Below, in pieces: positions 10,490 to 22,237 of a DNA stretch of 64,000 nt (within the stretch, counting starts at the first letter, position 1; every line of letters starts with the position of its first letter). A model generated the notes under the pieces. The model was not told the origin of the DNA. It did no database searches and was given only the letters and a program-made list of their open reading frames with translations. This stretch comes from Camellia lanceoleosa (lineage: Eukaryota; Streptophyta; Magnoliopsida; Ericales; Theaceae). The DNA is taken from positions 168,232,261 through 168,296,260 of the forward strand of contig CM045758.1 in assembly GCA_025200525.1 (NCBI GenBank), read 5' to 3'. The position numbers and the translations under genes were made by a program.

Positions 10490-13400
10490 GCATTCATTCA
10501 TTAAGAGACGCCTTAGCCCTTTCAAAGGCATGTTCTACAACACTGTGTTGTCCATTCTTCTTCTTGTGTTGGCTCAAAACATTCAGAGCAGTTTGCACGT
10601 CTTCTTCTGATTTAGAAACATTCTCGGAAGCTTGTGCAAAATCACACATAAATGATGCATGTTCCGCTTGGGTGGATGACAATTCCTCTTCAAGTTGTTT
10701 GAGTAACTCTTTGGTTTGAATCTTTGATTAAGACCCGCAATGTGCTCATCCGACTTGATAATTGAAGCAGACAACTGTTCATGTTCGCCAGAAACTTTGT
10801 CAAAATGAAGCTTCTTCTCGTAATATTGGGCCTCAAATTCTGCAGTAGACAAGTTTGAAGAATCTGCAAGTTAGGTTTTCAAAGCAAAGCACCCAAGGAA
10901 TATCTTCACCTTCCCGAAAAAGGAGATGAAGTCTACACCCAAACTCTTCAAAATCATGAAAACGTTGTTTGCTATAGCAATCATGCCATTAACATCCGTC
11001 ATTGATTGGAGAGAAATAATAAGACCTTTCTGAATATGGGTGGCTGCTTCATTAGAGGAAGTTCCCAAAAGAAGGCTAGATGGAGCAAAGGGTGCTTCAA
11101 GTTTGTCAAATAATTTGTTAACCCCATTTGCTTCAAGTAAGTCTGCAAGAATTTGGGCCTCTTCCGACGTATCAGAAGTAATTTCGTCTGTCTCTTCCAA
11201 TGTGTCAGAAGTATTTTATGTGAAAATAGAAGGAGATACTCAATGAAAACGTAGAAGGTAAAAACAATTTATATATATATGAATGAAGTATACCTTGGTG
11301 TACGGCTTGAGGAGACTTAGGTGAGGGAGAAGACTAGTTGTGATTCCCACAAGCGAACCACAGATTCTGCAATGTGACATGATCTAAAGAGAAAAGAGTT
11401 CCTTGAGTATGTATACATGATAAAATAAAATGAGGTACAAGGAATGAATAAGAATACCCTTAAAGGAAGCCAATGGCATATGCGAGGCAGCTGGCGAAGT
11501 CCGAGGCGTCCGAGGCGCAGTGTCTAAGAAAAGGAAAGGTATTCAAAATTTATTAAAAAAAAAAAAAAAAAAAAGAAAGAAAAAAAGAAAGAGAAAGAGA
11601 GAGAGAGAGAAAGAAGAAGAATTATACCTTTCTCTAATAGCTTGGATGGCTCATTCGAAGAAGGAGAAGAAAAACCTACACTTGCTGGGAGCAAATTACT
11701 CATCTTAGTCGGTGTGCCATCTAAAAGAGGGGTGTAGTCATAAAACTCATCTTCACTCTCGCTACTTTCATTAAGAGAACAATCAAAAGATTTGGTAGGA
11801 GAAGGAATTTCAATACTCTTAATGCGAATACGACCCAAGGCAGTTAATTCATACCCATCTCCCTTAAAGAGTTCTTGAATCATATTCTCATCTTTATCTT
11901 CAAGAAAAGAGTACAAGGATGTGCGAAATAGATATTGGGGTTTTGGTTGCTACGATGGGTTGGGAAGTTCCTGTACAATCACTGATAGACATAGTCTCTG
12001 CAAAAAACTTTGCGAGACTAGAAAATTGAGGATCAGAATCTACTTGCTCAAAACTAAATCTCATTTTAAATTGAGAGTTACACATATCCTCGAAAAGATG
12101 AAGGAGATCTAAAACCGAGTAACTAGATCGAGAAGGAGCAATAAGTGGTCGATTATTATACATTCTCTGAGGTGATGATGCTTCCAGAGCAATAGGTGAA
12201 GATAATAACCTAGCTCTTGAGTAAGAAGGATTCTTCGTCTTTCGGTCTTTAATTGACATATCCAATTTTCTCTTGCGTGAAGATTTCGGCTGGGAATGAG
12301 TAACATATTGAAGCACGGTAAAGGAAGTTCCCAACCACCAATTGGCATAAGGCATGGTTACGTGAGAAGCAGATCGGGAGCCTGGTAACTCCAATGAGAC
12401 TTTTGTACCGCAGCATAGCATATGGCGCCAGTTGTAATAAAATTTAGACCACTCAGAGGGTTGCCGACAAGATACATTAAGCGGTGTAGGGCACGCTTGA
12501 GCAAACCCAAATTGACGACCGAATCGGTTAGGGAAGTACGGTTCAGAAATGAAATTAAATCCCATTTTAAAAGTTAAAATCCCTTGCCTCAAAGATATAA
12601 GATAGCCAAGATGGAAAGGTGATATCCTTTCAGAGTCGACCAGAACGCTTGAAGGTTCACTTTCATGGGTAAGAGCCCTAAACTGACACTCCGTACGATA
12701 AGTTAGGAGAGAGTCCACAAATGGAAATTTATCAGTAAAAAACTGGGCAGCCGATTGGTTTCCAATAAATCCAAGATATGGCATGAAATGAATATCAGGA
12801 ATCGGACAAATCGACTGAGGATCCCCATGAGAGTAAGTCTTGACAAAATATAGTGAAATCCATCCAAAAAGGTAATGTAAAGGACCCTGAATATTTTCCT
12901 TCCCAGGTGAAGATGATGATGCCATTTTCCCAAGAGAATGATAGAGGTATGCAAGGACGGGGATGGCCAGGCTAAATAAGATTCCACCTGCCATTTTGGT
13001 GGCTACATGAAAGGTCGTCGGACGAATTTCCCCGGAAGAGTGAGGGAAGACAAATCCGCTAAGCCAGCTCGCAAAAAAACCAAAAAGATACACATCATCA
13101 GGGATTCTGTCTTTTCGTTGAAAACCACTAATCGAAGTTGGGGATTCGTCAATGAATTTGAAAGTCCAGAGGTTAAACTTCTTGGATTGAAAAGAGCTGG
13201 CATAAATGTTGAAAAGCCCACGGCATGCCTTGGATGTCTGGGACGAATATAAAATGTCATTGGAGGGGGTAAACTCTTCATAAAACTCGCCACGGATGGA
13301 AAGCCCGCTAATGCAATGAAGGTCCCATAAAGAGATCCCAAGTTCGCCGTAAATAGTGTGAAAAGTGTTGGTGTCGGGTGACCACCGCTCTAAGAATCCT

Positions 13401-15744
13401 TTGAAGAGGGAGACATTCCTAGCATAAGCAAATTGGGATACATAGATTGCAGCATAAATCCCACACTTCTTCAAAATAGGGGCAAATGTGGAAAGAACGT
13501 CAATTCAACCAAAAAATCCATATAGGGGATTGCAAATGGGTAGAAATGCCGCGGACATTAAAAGAATTATCCCACTTCAATTTTTCATGCTTCATTCTCT
13601 TAAGAAGAGTATTAAAATCAGAGCAGTGAAGGTCTTCAGAAAATGGACGAAGGACTGAGACAGGGAATGAACCAATTGATTTGGAGTGCCCTTTCTCGAG
13701 AATCTCACAAGCTTTAATTCAGTATAGACCAAGTCTTGAGCCGTATGTAAAGGGATGTAGGGGTCCAACTCGGTAGGTGACAATAAAGCAGTGATAGGTT
13801 TATGCCGAATTATTTTCGGACCAGATTTATCCAATACATCCCTCTCGTCACGTCGAAGATATTCAAGTGTCTTTTCCATGCTTCCTGCAAAAAAAAAAAA
13901 AAAAGGGTTAGTGAAGGCAAAATGTCATATTATAAAGAAATTGACGAAAGCCCCTTGCCAAGGTTTCGAGCCATTGGGGTGACGGACACAATCACTGCCA
14001 AGGATTCAAGCCGTTGGGGTGACGGACACAATCACTGCCAAGGTTTCAAGCCGTTGGGGTGACGGACACAATCACTGCCAAGGATTCAACCCATTGGGGT
14101 GACGGACACATTCACTGCCAAGGATTCAACCCATTGGGGTGACGGACACATTCACTGCCAAGGTTTCAACCCATTGGGGTGACAGACACAATCACTGCCA
14201 AGGGTTCAACCCATTGGGGTGACGGACACAATCACTGCCAAGGATTCAAGCCATTGGGGTGAAGGACACAATCACTGCCAAGGATTCAAGCCGTTGGGGT
14301 GAAGGACACAATCACTGCCAAAGTTTCAAGTCGTTGGAGTGACGGACACATTCACTGCCAAGGATTCAACCCATTGGGGTGACGGACATAATCACTGCCA
14401 AGGTTTCAACCCATTGGGGTGACGGACACAGTCACTGCCAAGGATTCAACCTGTTGGGGTGACGGACACAATCACTGCCAAGGATTCAAGCCATTGGGGT
14501 GAAGGACACAATCACTGCCAAGGATTCAAGCCATTGGGGTGATGGACACAATCACTGCCAATGATTCAAGCCGTTGGGGTGAAGGACACAATCACTGCCA
14601 AGGATTCAACCCATTAGGGTGAAAGGACACAATCACTGCCAATGATTCAAGCCATTGGGGTGAAGGACGCAATCACTGCCAAGGTTTCAAGCCATTGGGG
14701 TGAAGGACACATTCACTGCCAAGGATTCAAGCCATTGGGGTGAAAGGACACAATCACTGCCAAGGATTCAAGCCACTCATTACTATTATGTTGGAAAAGG
14801 CAATGATACCTGCAAACAAATTGCTATTATGTTGGAAAGGGCAATGATACCTGCAAACAAACTCTGACGCCTTGCGTGTTGCCTGCAAAAGAGGGAAAAA
14901 GACATGAAATAATTGTTAACCAAAAAATAAAATAAAATAAAATAAAAAAACAGAAATTAGTCATCATGATTCGTACGATTAAAATTCACTCGCCCGAATC
15001 ACGAGGGGCAAGGCTGATTCAGCTTTTAACAAAAAATTGGCCAATTATACAAAGGGCTGCCACTAATACAACATAAAATAAAAGGTAGCAGGCTTAAAAA
15101 ATTCGATTTTCGAAGAAAAAAAAAAAAAAAAAAAATCTGTTTGTATTTGGGTTTAGCAAAATCTGCTAAATAAACAAATATTTGCTGCTATAAAAAAACA
15201 GTATAGCAAGTTTTTTTTCTTTAAACAAGAAGTCTTTGTTTGGGCTCATAGTTAGCAAAATAAAAAATTGAAACTTTGTTTTGCCCTACTTAGATTCATG
15301 GTCTACCGAAAAAAAAAGGGGGTTTTAAAAATAAAAAATAAAAAATAAAATAAAAAAAAAAAACCTGAAACTTTGTTTTGGCCTACTTAGATTTATGGTC
15401 TACAACAAAAAGGGTTTTTTTTAAATTATTTATTAAAAAAAAAAAAAAAACCCGGTCCCAATTCAGTACACACTGTTGGAATACATCTTTAACCCAGCCT
15501 AATAGCTCAGATGCCCTCTTGCATGCCCAGAACCTAAAAAGCATCTCACCGGGAACAACTCCACTCTTAGAAGAGAACTTGATTCTATGAGTAGGATCTT
15601 TGGGAGAAGAGAGATATCTGGGGATTCGATGATATGAATCTGAGGAACCATCATCATCAACCACTGGCCCTGCTCTAAATGGACGTGCCTTTGCTTCACC
15701 AACGGGTTTCCGTTGGCCAAAGTCTAGGGACGTGATCCACAGTC
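10490..15744 (-). pseudogene. Antisense plant-mobile-domain (PMD) gene inside E1, with introns
   Basis: Runs opposite to E1 between pol and the 3' LTR. The main exon (about 13,474-11,916; 524-aa frame) carries a plant mobile domain (PF10536 type): KKCGIYAAIYVSQFAY at its start, WSPDTNTFHTIYGELGISLWDL, then FHVATKMAGGILFSLAIPVLAYLYH. Upstream pieces are an exon about 15,744-15,452 (GLWITSLDFGQRKPVGEAKA, ending NWDR before a GT-polyT donor) and one starting at 13,884 after a polyT-GCAG acceptor. Downstream exons (about 11,916-11,627, 11,525-11,460, 11,383-11,295, 11,220-10,870, 10,850-10,494) are acidic and coiled-coil-like, ending ERAKASLNE. Frames break near 13,590, 13,500 and 11,915. PMD proteins are known both as host genes (MAIN/MAIL) and as passengers of plant transposons. 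Exon limits are my reading of GT/AG sites. Confidence 0.75.
13957..14775 (+). repeat. 40-bp minisatellite in the E1 3' region (about 20 copies)
   Basis: Unit TGACGGACACAATCACTGCC followed by AAGGATTCAAGCCATTGGGG, repeated head to tail with small variants (GACGG/GAAGG, GGATT/GGTTT, CCATT/CCGTT). Two units near 14,620 and 14,740 have a 1-bp insertion. Tandem arrays in the 3' untranslated part of Tat/Ogre elements are documented as a source of plant satellite DNA. Confidence 0.95.
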
Positions 15745-17109
15745 CTCAAACAAACCCTCCATCCCCCCCTCCCCAAAAAAAAAAAAAAAAAAAACCTGCT
15801 AAACAGTTTGAAAAAAATGAAGCTAGTATGGAAATAAAAAAATAAAAAAAAAGGCAACCTGTATTGGTTTGTTCTTAAAAATAAAAAAATAAATAAAAAA
15901 AAAAGGGGCTTTGTGACAAGGACTTTGTTTGGTCTATTTAGATTCATGACCTACAAAAAAAAAAAGGTTATTTAAAAATAAAAAAAAATTTATTTGTTGT
16001 TACAATAAAAACTGTCTGTGTTCATATTTGGGTTACAAAAAAATATATATATATACCTAATATGAAAAGATCCTTGTGTATTCCTTAAGGTACTCTTTTT
16101 GCTGGAAGGAGAGGAGAGAGAATGGCTAGACTTACCAAACTATGTGCACAATAACGTGTGCAAGGCAGAGTATTTGTAGAGCAAAGGGTTTTGCTTGAAT
16201 GTGTCTCTCTAAGAAGGATAGTTTATATAGGATTGAAGTCTTGTTCCAAGAGTTTCAGGTTTATGCAAAAACAGTTTTGTGTACAGCCCTATCCCACAAG
16301 GATTATAAAAATATATATATAATAATAATAATAAAAAGGTTGTATATTTTTGAGATTGTGGAGCTTACAAAGGTGAAGTCTACAAAAAGAGCCCATACAA
16401 CAAAGGTGAAGTCTACAAAAAGAGCCCATACAACAGCCAGCCCATAAAAAATAAATAAATAAATAATAATAATAATAATTTAGGAGATTCTTTCAAAAAG
16501 AAAAGTAAGCCCACATGGAATGAAGAAAGAGACTCACAAAAGAAAAGGCCCAATTAAAAATAATGGCCTAGAAAAGGAAAGGTCCATGATGATCTAGAAA
16601 AAATCCATGATGGCCTACAAAAAAAACTATTGTAAAAAAAAATTAAAAAAAATAACAAAATAAAAAAAATGGTGGCAAGTTGGAGGTCCACAAAAGAAAA
16701 GGCCCAACTAAAAAATGGTGGCCTAGAAAAGGAAAGATCCATGATGGTCTAGAAAAATCCATCATGGCCTAGAAAAAAAATCTACTGTAAAAAAATGGTG
16801 GCAAGTTGGAGACCCGCAAAAAAGAAATGCCTAATTAAAATCTTGGGCCTTACTCATGACCCTTCAAAAAATAAATAAATAAAAATAATAATAAAAAAAA
16901 TCAAGTCCAATCAAGTCCATAAAAAGGACCCATGCAACAAAAGTAAATGGCCCATGGACTATAAAGGGCAATTAACCCTTTATATATATATATATATAAA
17001 AAAAGAAGAGTCCAGGGACCAAAGGAATAATCCCATCCAAGACCTAAAGATCATCCAGACAAAAGTGCCAAATTGTCGTGACTCGCATAATTAAGAAAAT
17101 TCACTTGTG
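14776..17109 (+). other. E1 A-rich 3' region with degenerate repeats
   Basis: Apart from the PMD exon near 15.45-15.74 kb, this is low-complexity DNA with many poly-A runs. Visible repeats: a GAAACTTTGTTTTG...CCTACTTAGATT unit at about 15,268, 15,365 and (decayed) 15,915; a 33-bp unit AAAGGTGAAGTCTACAAAAA twice at about 16,369 and 16,402; a GGCCTAGAAAAGGAAAG unit at about 16,564 and 16,720; and a PPT-like duplicate at about 14,960-15,013. Confidence 0.75.
16221..16230 (-). promoter_or_regulatory. Candidate TATA box for the antisense PMD gene
   Basis: CTATATAAAC on the - strand lies about 480 bp before the first recognisable PMD exon. It is the only strong TATA-like site on that strand in the A-rich tract between the exon and the LTR. 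Function is inferred from position only. Confidence 0.4.
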
Positions 17110-17127
17110 CAAGTCACAAGGGGCATT
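17110..17127 (+). promoter_or_regulatory. Polypurine-tract region of E1
   Basis: CAAGTCACAAGGGGCATT immediately precedes the 3' LTR. ACAAGGGG is the purine-rich core expected to prime plus-strand synthesis. It is a short and imperfect tract. Confidence 0.6.
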
Positions 17128-17927
17128 TGTTGGCACATAAATTTCAACTAAATTTATGACACGTATGGAGTCTATGATAGGAAGGTTGTAGGTAATCACT
17201 TTCTAAAAAAGATCAATATGATTCGTTGAAATACATAAATAAAACGACGTTGCATCTCAACAACGTTATTCAAGATACTCAAGTGACACGTGGATCCTAC
17301 GAAAGATGACACCTGTAGAGCCTACAGTAAGGACACCACACAGGATGAAACCCCAAAGATCAATCTGGTTAATCAGATATACGATTAATCAGATAGCGCT
17401 ATTATTCAAAATTCAAATAGGCGCTATCATTCAAATTGAAGATGAAGCATTCCTATCACCTGATGGCCCTCCATAAATATGAGGACCATCACATAAGACA
17501 GGGGATCGGAAGAAATCAGAAGTGAAAGATCAGAAAGAGAGAGAAAGAAATTGAGAGCTAAAGAAATCGTTACAAGAAAGAAGAAGAGAAGCCTAGAGAA
17601 CTCAAGAGCATACGCTAATGGCGATGAATAGGTAAAGGGTTCCAAACCCAAGAATTTTATTTTGTATTCGAGGGTTCAAAACCCGTAACAATTTTAATAA
17701 AATATTTATTTTTCTTAAATTGTCTCTTGTTGTTTATTTTGTTTTTCATTAATCGGAGGTTGCATTTGTATAAAATGTGTAATTAATGATCTGAAATACA
17801 GATCGGAAATAAGAACCTGCTATTCAAATAATCAACACTGTTTAATCCAAAAACTAAACAGTGGATATTTGTAACATAAATTTTGAAATGTGTTGAAACA
17901 CTTCATGTTTTAAAATTTGTGTCTACA
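17128..17927 (+). repeat. E1 3' LTR (800 bp)
   Basis: Starts TGTTGGCACA and ends TGTCTACA (TG...CA). It matches 1-603 over its last 590 bp and the inverted E2 LTR at 26,493-27,304 over its full length. AAGTG follows directly and is the target-site sequence. Confidence 0.95.
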
Positions 17928-18055
17928 AAGTGACGCACTGCGACTAGGTAAGAATGTGAGTCTCATGCCTTGTGATGATCCAACCCCTCTTAAGTGATGA
18001 CGTGGCATGTATGTAGGGCACAAATACCTATAATATTTATTGAAAATTCATTAAG
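17928..18055 (-). repeat. Inverted 128-bp fragment of RRP44A intron 11 with target-site sequence
   Basis: The reverse complement of this stretch matches 49,198-49,325 in copy 2 with few changes. It starts with AAGTG, the complement of the CACTT beyond the E2 LTR at 27,305-27,309. In copy 2 the same sequence runs straight into CATGG with a single CACTT, so copy 2 is the empty site. Position 18,055 is the breakpoint to E2. Confidence 0.9.
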
Positions 18056-19766
18056 TGATAGTCATGTTTACTGAAAATTTTTCCTCATCCCCCCGATAGC
18101 CTAACCCTTCTATCCTAGCAATGATAATACCGCCTTGCTGGATAGCCTACCTCTGCGAAGGTGTTAATGCAAAGTCAAAGGGTGTCATTGTTTCTAGTAT
18201 TTTTTCAGGATCTAAACCAACTTTCACCAACATCTGTGTAATTTCTGCACTGAAAGTAGGCTTCTCAAAACTTGAGATGTTTTCTTCTGGCGCTTGTTCA
18301 ACTTTCACTTTCTGTTCAACATCTCCAAGTGAGTGGAATATGATGGGTTTCGACCCTTTTTCTTTAGAAGGCACCACAATCTTATTATATTTCTCCACAT
18401 AGGTGCATTCTGTCCTCCTTAATGGCAACGTGAACGCACCCTTGAGATCCAGAATTGGATTTATTGGGGTTAGAGCCTTTGCCCCCCAGTTTCCTTTCGG
18501 ACTTTGGCACATATCGAAAAGTTCTTTTTGTTGAAACTAGAGTAGACTCTAGAGCGTCTTTGACATTCGGACTATCTTCAGACTTTTTCACATCTTTTCC
18601 CTTTCTTTGTGAAGTCTTTGTATAGAAGCGAGCATCAGCATAATAGGCCTCTACTTCTCCAAATGGATCATTGTCCGCCACAATTGTCCCCTCTTTTTTG
18701 GGTGAAGGCAACGGGTACTTAATACATTGGTGATAAGTTGATGGCACTACATGATGATCATGCATCCATGGTCTCCCAAGCAAAGCATTGTACGAGGTGT
18801 CTACATCAATGACCAAGAACTCAGTGCTTTCTTCAATATCCCCAAACTTGGTTCACAGTTCAATCTTTCCTATTTGGCGTTGTTCATTCTGATTAAATCC
18901 TTAAATGACCAAACGACTTGAGCGAAGTTGTGAAATTCGAACCCGTCATAAGTTTAAGGCCCTCCGAGGCAGGAGGTTTACCGCAGATCCTCCATCAACC
19001 AGAATTCGAAAAATTTTCACATCATGGATAAGCCTAGTGATAAACAAAGGTCGATTATGGTCTGTCATTTCAGCACACATATCTTTGTCACCAAAGGTTA
19101 CCATGGCCATGCATGTAGTTGCCTTCTCTTGATTTCTACCCACGATTTCTTTGTGGAAATCCTCTGGCTCGGACAGGGCATATATTAAAGACTTTCGAAG
19201 CTCTGGAGACATTTTCAGTGCATCATATACACTCAACAATGCTGGAATTTTCTTTAGATGAGCTAGTACATCATATTTCACTTGCTCTTCCTCCAGCAAA
19301 ACCTATGGAACTTCTGACGTTTGAGGGTCCTGAGGATTTCGTAATTTCCTCCGGTAGGTCAAGTAAGTCTGGCATACTTCAGCAATCACCTTTTCGTTGA
19401 CATCAACTTCTTTTATTCCCTCACTTATTTGGACCATATTAACTGGTCCAGCTGTAGGGTGATCATCATCATCAGTCACTTCTCCCTCTTCTTGGAGCTG
19501 CATTCTTCTCCCATTTCTTAGGTACTAGGAGTCACGCCTATAAAAGCATTGAGATTCTTCAAAACCATTCTTCATGCCCTCCCAACTAGGCACCACGACT
19601 CCATCGAGGGAGCAATACCAGTCAAAGGCGATCCCCTCTAAGGAAAGGGGGAATTGTTTTAGGCAAAGTGCTTGATTTTGAACTGTTTCCCCACACTGTT
19701 TCAAAAAACGCCTAATATGTTTTTGAGGATCTCCATACCCCTCATATAGGACAAAATTTGGAAGTT
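18056..19766 (-). pseudogene. E2 third gag-like domain, protease and linker, truncated
   Basis: Reads leftwards on the - strand from the solo LTR. The decayed third gag-like domain is at about 19,766-19,510. A protease N-terminal part is at 19,503-19,303, the protease with DGGSAVNLLPRRALNL at 19,299-18,946, ALLGRPWMH within 18,816-18,385 and the linker at 18,512-18,147. The sequence ends at 18,056, inside the coding region between protease and RT. Stops near 18,900 and 19,300 separate the frames. Confidence 0.8.
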
Positions 19767-19771
19767 CGTAT

Positions 19772-22232
19772 TGTCACAACCCAAACCCGGCCCTATGGGT
19801 TTAGCAATGGCGATCGCCAGAATCCAAATTACAAGGCCTCTGGATCGATGTCTGATCAATCGTAGTCTGGGCTGGCGGAAGCCAAAACAGTAAGTAACTA
19901 GTGTCCATCGAAATGTGAAAATCAGATGTCAAAAATATTTTATGCATTCATACACCAAAAGCAAGACACTCTATACAATCATTCTGAGACATTCAAGATG
20001 GGGACTCAATCCTCGATAATTGATGCAGTCAAGCAGTCTATACAAAAGGTACAATACATGAGGAGACCGACGGGGACACAAACACCCCAAGCCATAGCAT
20101 GGCAACTCGGAACCTCGATGAGGCACTTAGGGCAGCTTGACAAAGCGGGATCAAACCACGCTCCTAGCTTCGGTCCGGTGGTGAGCACCTACATATATAT
20201 ATATAAGCAGTGAGCTAAAGCCCGATGAATAACATAACGTGTAAAGAGGTTATGAATGAATGTCATATGATAATGAAATCAATTCATTATACAAGATTTC
20301 AATCTTCGATATTTCAATCAAGATTTCAATCAATCACCATATGTGGTACATCCATTAGCCTATAAGATGAGTCCAAGGACCAGGTATACCAGAACCAACG
20401 ATAATGATGGCCATCAAACGGTATGGTTCCACAAGGAAACCGTGAGCTCTATAACTTGATCGATAACAGTGGGTGCTAAGGATGCCTGTCTGATTCAAGT
20501 ACAGGACATACATTCATTCAATAAACAATATCAGTTCAATAAACAGTTCAGTTCGGTATTCAAAATAAAACCATTTGAACATATCTTTACACAATCTGTT
20601 ACTCACAATGATTGGGCTATCAGTAGCTAGAGCGCGTCCCCGTGAGCCAACCCTAAACAGTCAATCAAATAGAACACACACTAAGTTTCACAATCGGAAG
20701 GATGATAATTAAATCCCTAAATTCCTCGGTGTGGTTCTATGTCTAAATCCTCATTAAGATGCTTTAAACTAGGCCTAAGGATGCCTAGAATGGGATGAGG
20801 ATGCAAAAATACAGTTGGAAGGCACTTTTCAAAAGTTCTTTGGCAGGGCCTCGCTTCGGCGAGCCTTCCTTCGCTCGAGCGAGGTTGCAAAATCAAAGGC
20901 TTCGCTCGGGCGGACAAACCTTCGCCGGCGGTCGATGAAACAAGAAAAAATCTTTGGATGCTCAATTTTTCCGCGCCTTGCTCGCTCGATTCTCGCTCGA
21001 GCAAGCTTCCAAAATCAAAGGGTTCGCTCGAGCGAGCCTTCCTTCGCTCGAGCGGTCTGATAAAATAGTGAAAGTACTGGATGTTCGATTTTTTCGCTCG
21101 GGCCACCAATCCTTCGCCGGCGGGGCTCGAGAGGAAAACGTTGGTCGCTCGGCGAGAATCGCTTCGCTGGCGAAGAAGCCAACTGGAATTTCAGTTGCCT
21201 TCCAAGCTCAAACCAAGCATTCTCAACTCAATATTCGACCTCTTGGGCTCAAATTCTGGGGAATACATCCCAAAACAATGTATAACAAGTTTCAAAAGCC
21301 AATCTATGAATTCAAGCCCCAAAGGTGAGTCAATTAAATCCATTTTCAAACCCATTTTCAAGAACAAGTTTAAAACATGCAATGCATGAGCTTCAAACCC
21401 AATTTAAGCTTCAATTCTTGTCCAAAGGGACTCATTAGTGGGAAAACATTCTGAAAACATGAACTAGAATATAAACATGGACATGCATGTATGATTCAAG
21501 CATGAATTCAACTCCAATTTCACTAATTCAACCATGCATGCAACAATTGATCTTCAATTCAACATATATGAGCAAAATCATGTCTTAGCTCTACAATGAT
21601 GCATGAATCATGCAAAACTTAGCTCAAGGACAACAATAAGAAGATGAATGTCCTACCTTAATCTTGTATTCAAGGTGTGGAAGCTAAATTTGCCAATTTC
21701 CTACAAGTTCTTCAAGTCTACAAGCAATTTCCTAAGATGAATTCAATGCTCTCTCTCTAACCCTCTTACTATGGTCGGCTGAGGTATAGGGAAAAGGCTG
21801 ATCAAGATGTTTATCTAAGTGTATAAGGCACAAATGATAAGCTTAAACAAAGACCCACTCAATGGCATTTCTGAAATTAAGTCCAACTCTTCAATTAATT
21901 CATTTTAATCTAATTTAATCATTCCTAATCAATTTTCAGATAATTATATCATTAAATCACAAATATTCTCCTGATTACAAAACACTAAACGGTTCCTAAT
22001 TCGGCCGCCGATAAGGCCTTCAATTAGCAGTTTAAACATAAACTACAAACAGATAAAATCATACAATCAAACAGATAGAATATGCAATTCAATAGGCAGT
22101 CTTATTCGTTTGATTTGCCCATTCATTGCTCATTCGAGTTCATCCAGTTCACTTATCAGTCATTATCGATTCGGTTTAGCGATGTCGATAAATAATTGAT
22201 GGTTTAACGATGTCGATGCGAGGGTTGTTACA
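19772..22232. mobile_element. Solo LTR (2,461 bp) nested in E2, TSD CGTAT
   Basis: Starts TGTCACAACCC and ends GGGTTGTTACA, forming short terminal inverted repeats with TG...CA ends. A perfect 5-bp TSD CGTAT lies at 19,767-19,771 and 22,233-22,237. E1 has the uninterrupted sequence at about 4,850. The ends and length resemble LTRs of plant chromoviruses (Tekay/Del type). No internal coding region is present, so recombination between two LTRs is the likely origin. It contains a TATA-like stretch (about 20,190-20,206) and a GC-rich palindrome-rich part (20,850-21,180). Orientation is not certain. Confidence 0.85.
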
Positions 22233-22237
22233 CGTAT

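Larger units (their letters stand above)
1..17927 (+). mobile_element. E1: Tat-lineage Ty3/gypsy LTR retrotransposon, nearly complete, degenerate
   Basis: Order read directly: 5' LTR (truncated by window start), PBS-like site, gag, protease, RT with first RNase H, second RNase H, integrase, antisense gene, minisatellite, purine tract and 3' LTR. A second RNase H between the first and the integrase, and extra antisense ORFs before the 3' LTR, are known hallmarks of the plant Tat lineage (Ogre/Retand/TatIII types). Every coding block is interrupted by stops or frameshifts (3477, 3733, 4675, about 6150, 6476, 7985, about 9945), so this copy cannot be autonomous. The two LTRs differ by scattered substitutions and a 12-bp indel near position 110, which indicates an insertion that is not recent. 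Confidence 0.93.

Noticed and set aside
11520..11708. Lys/Glu-rich ORF at 11.5 kb
   Set aside because: It is the purine strand of a polypyrimidine intron of the antisense PMD gene.
13957..14775. CRISPR-like direct repeats
   Set aside because: The 40-bp units are head to tail without unique spacers, vary gradually and sit inside a plant retrotransposon.
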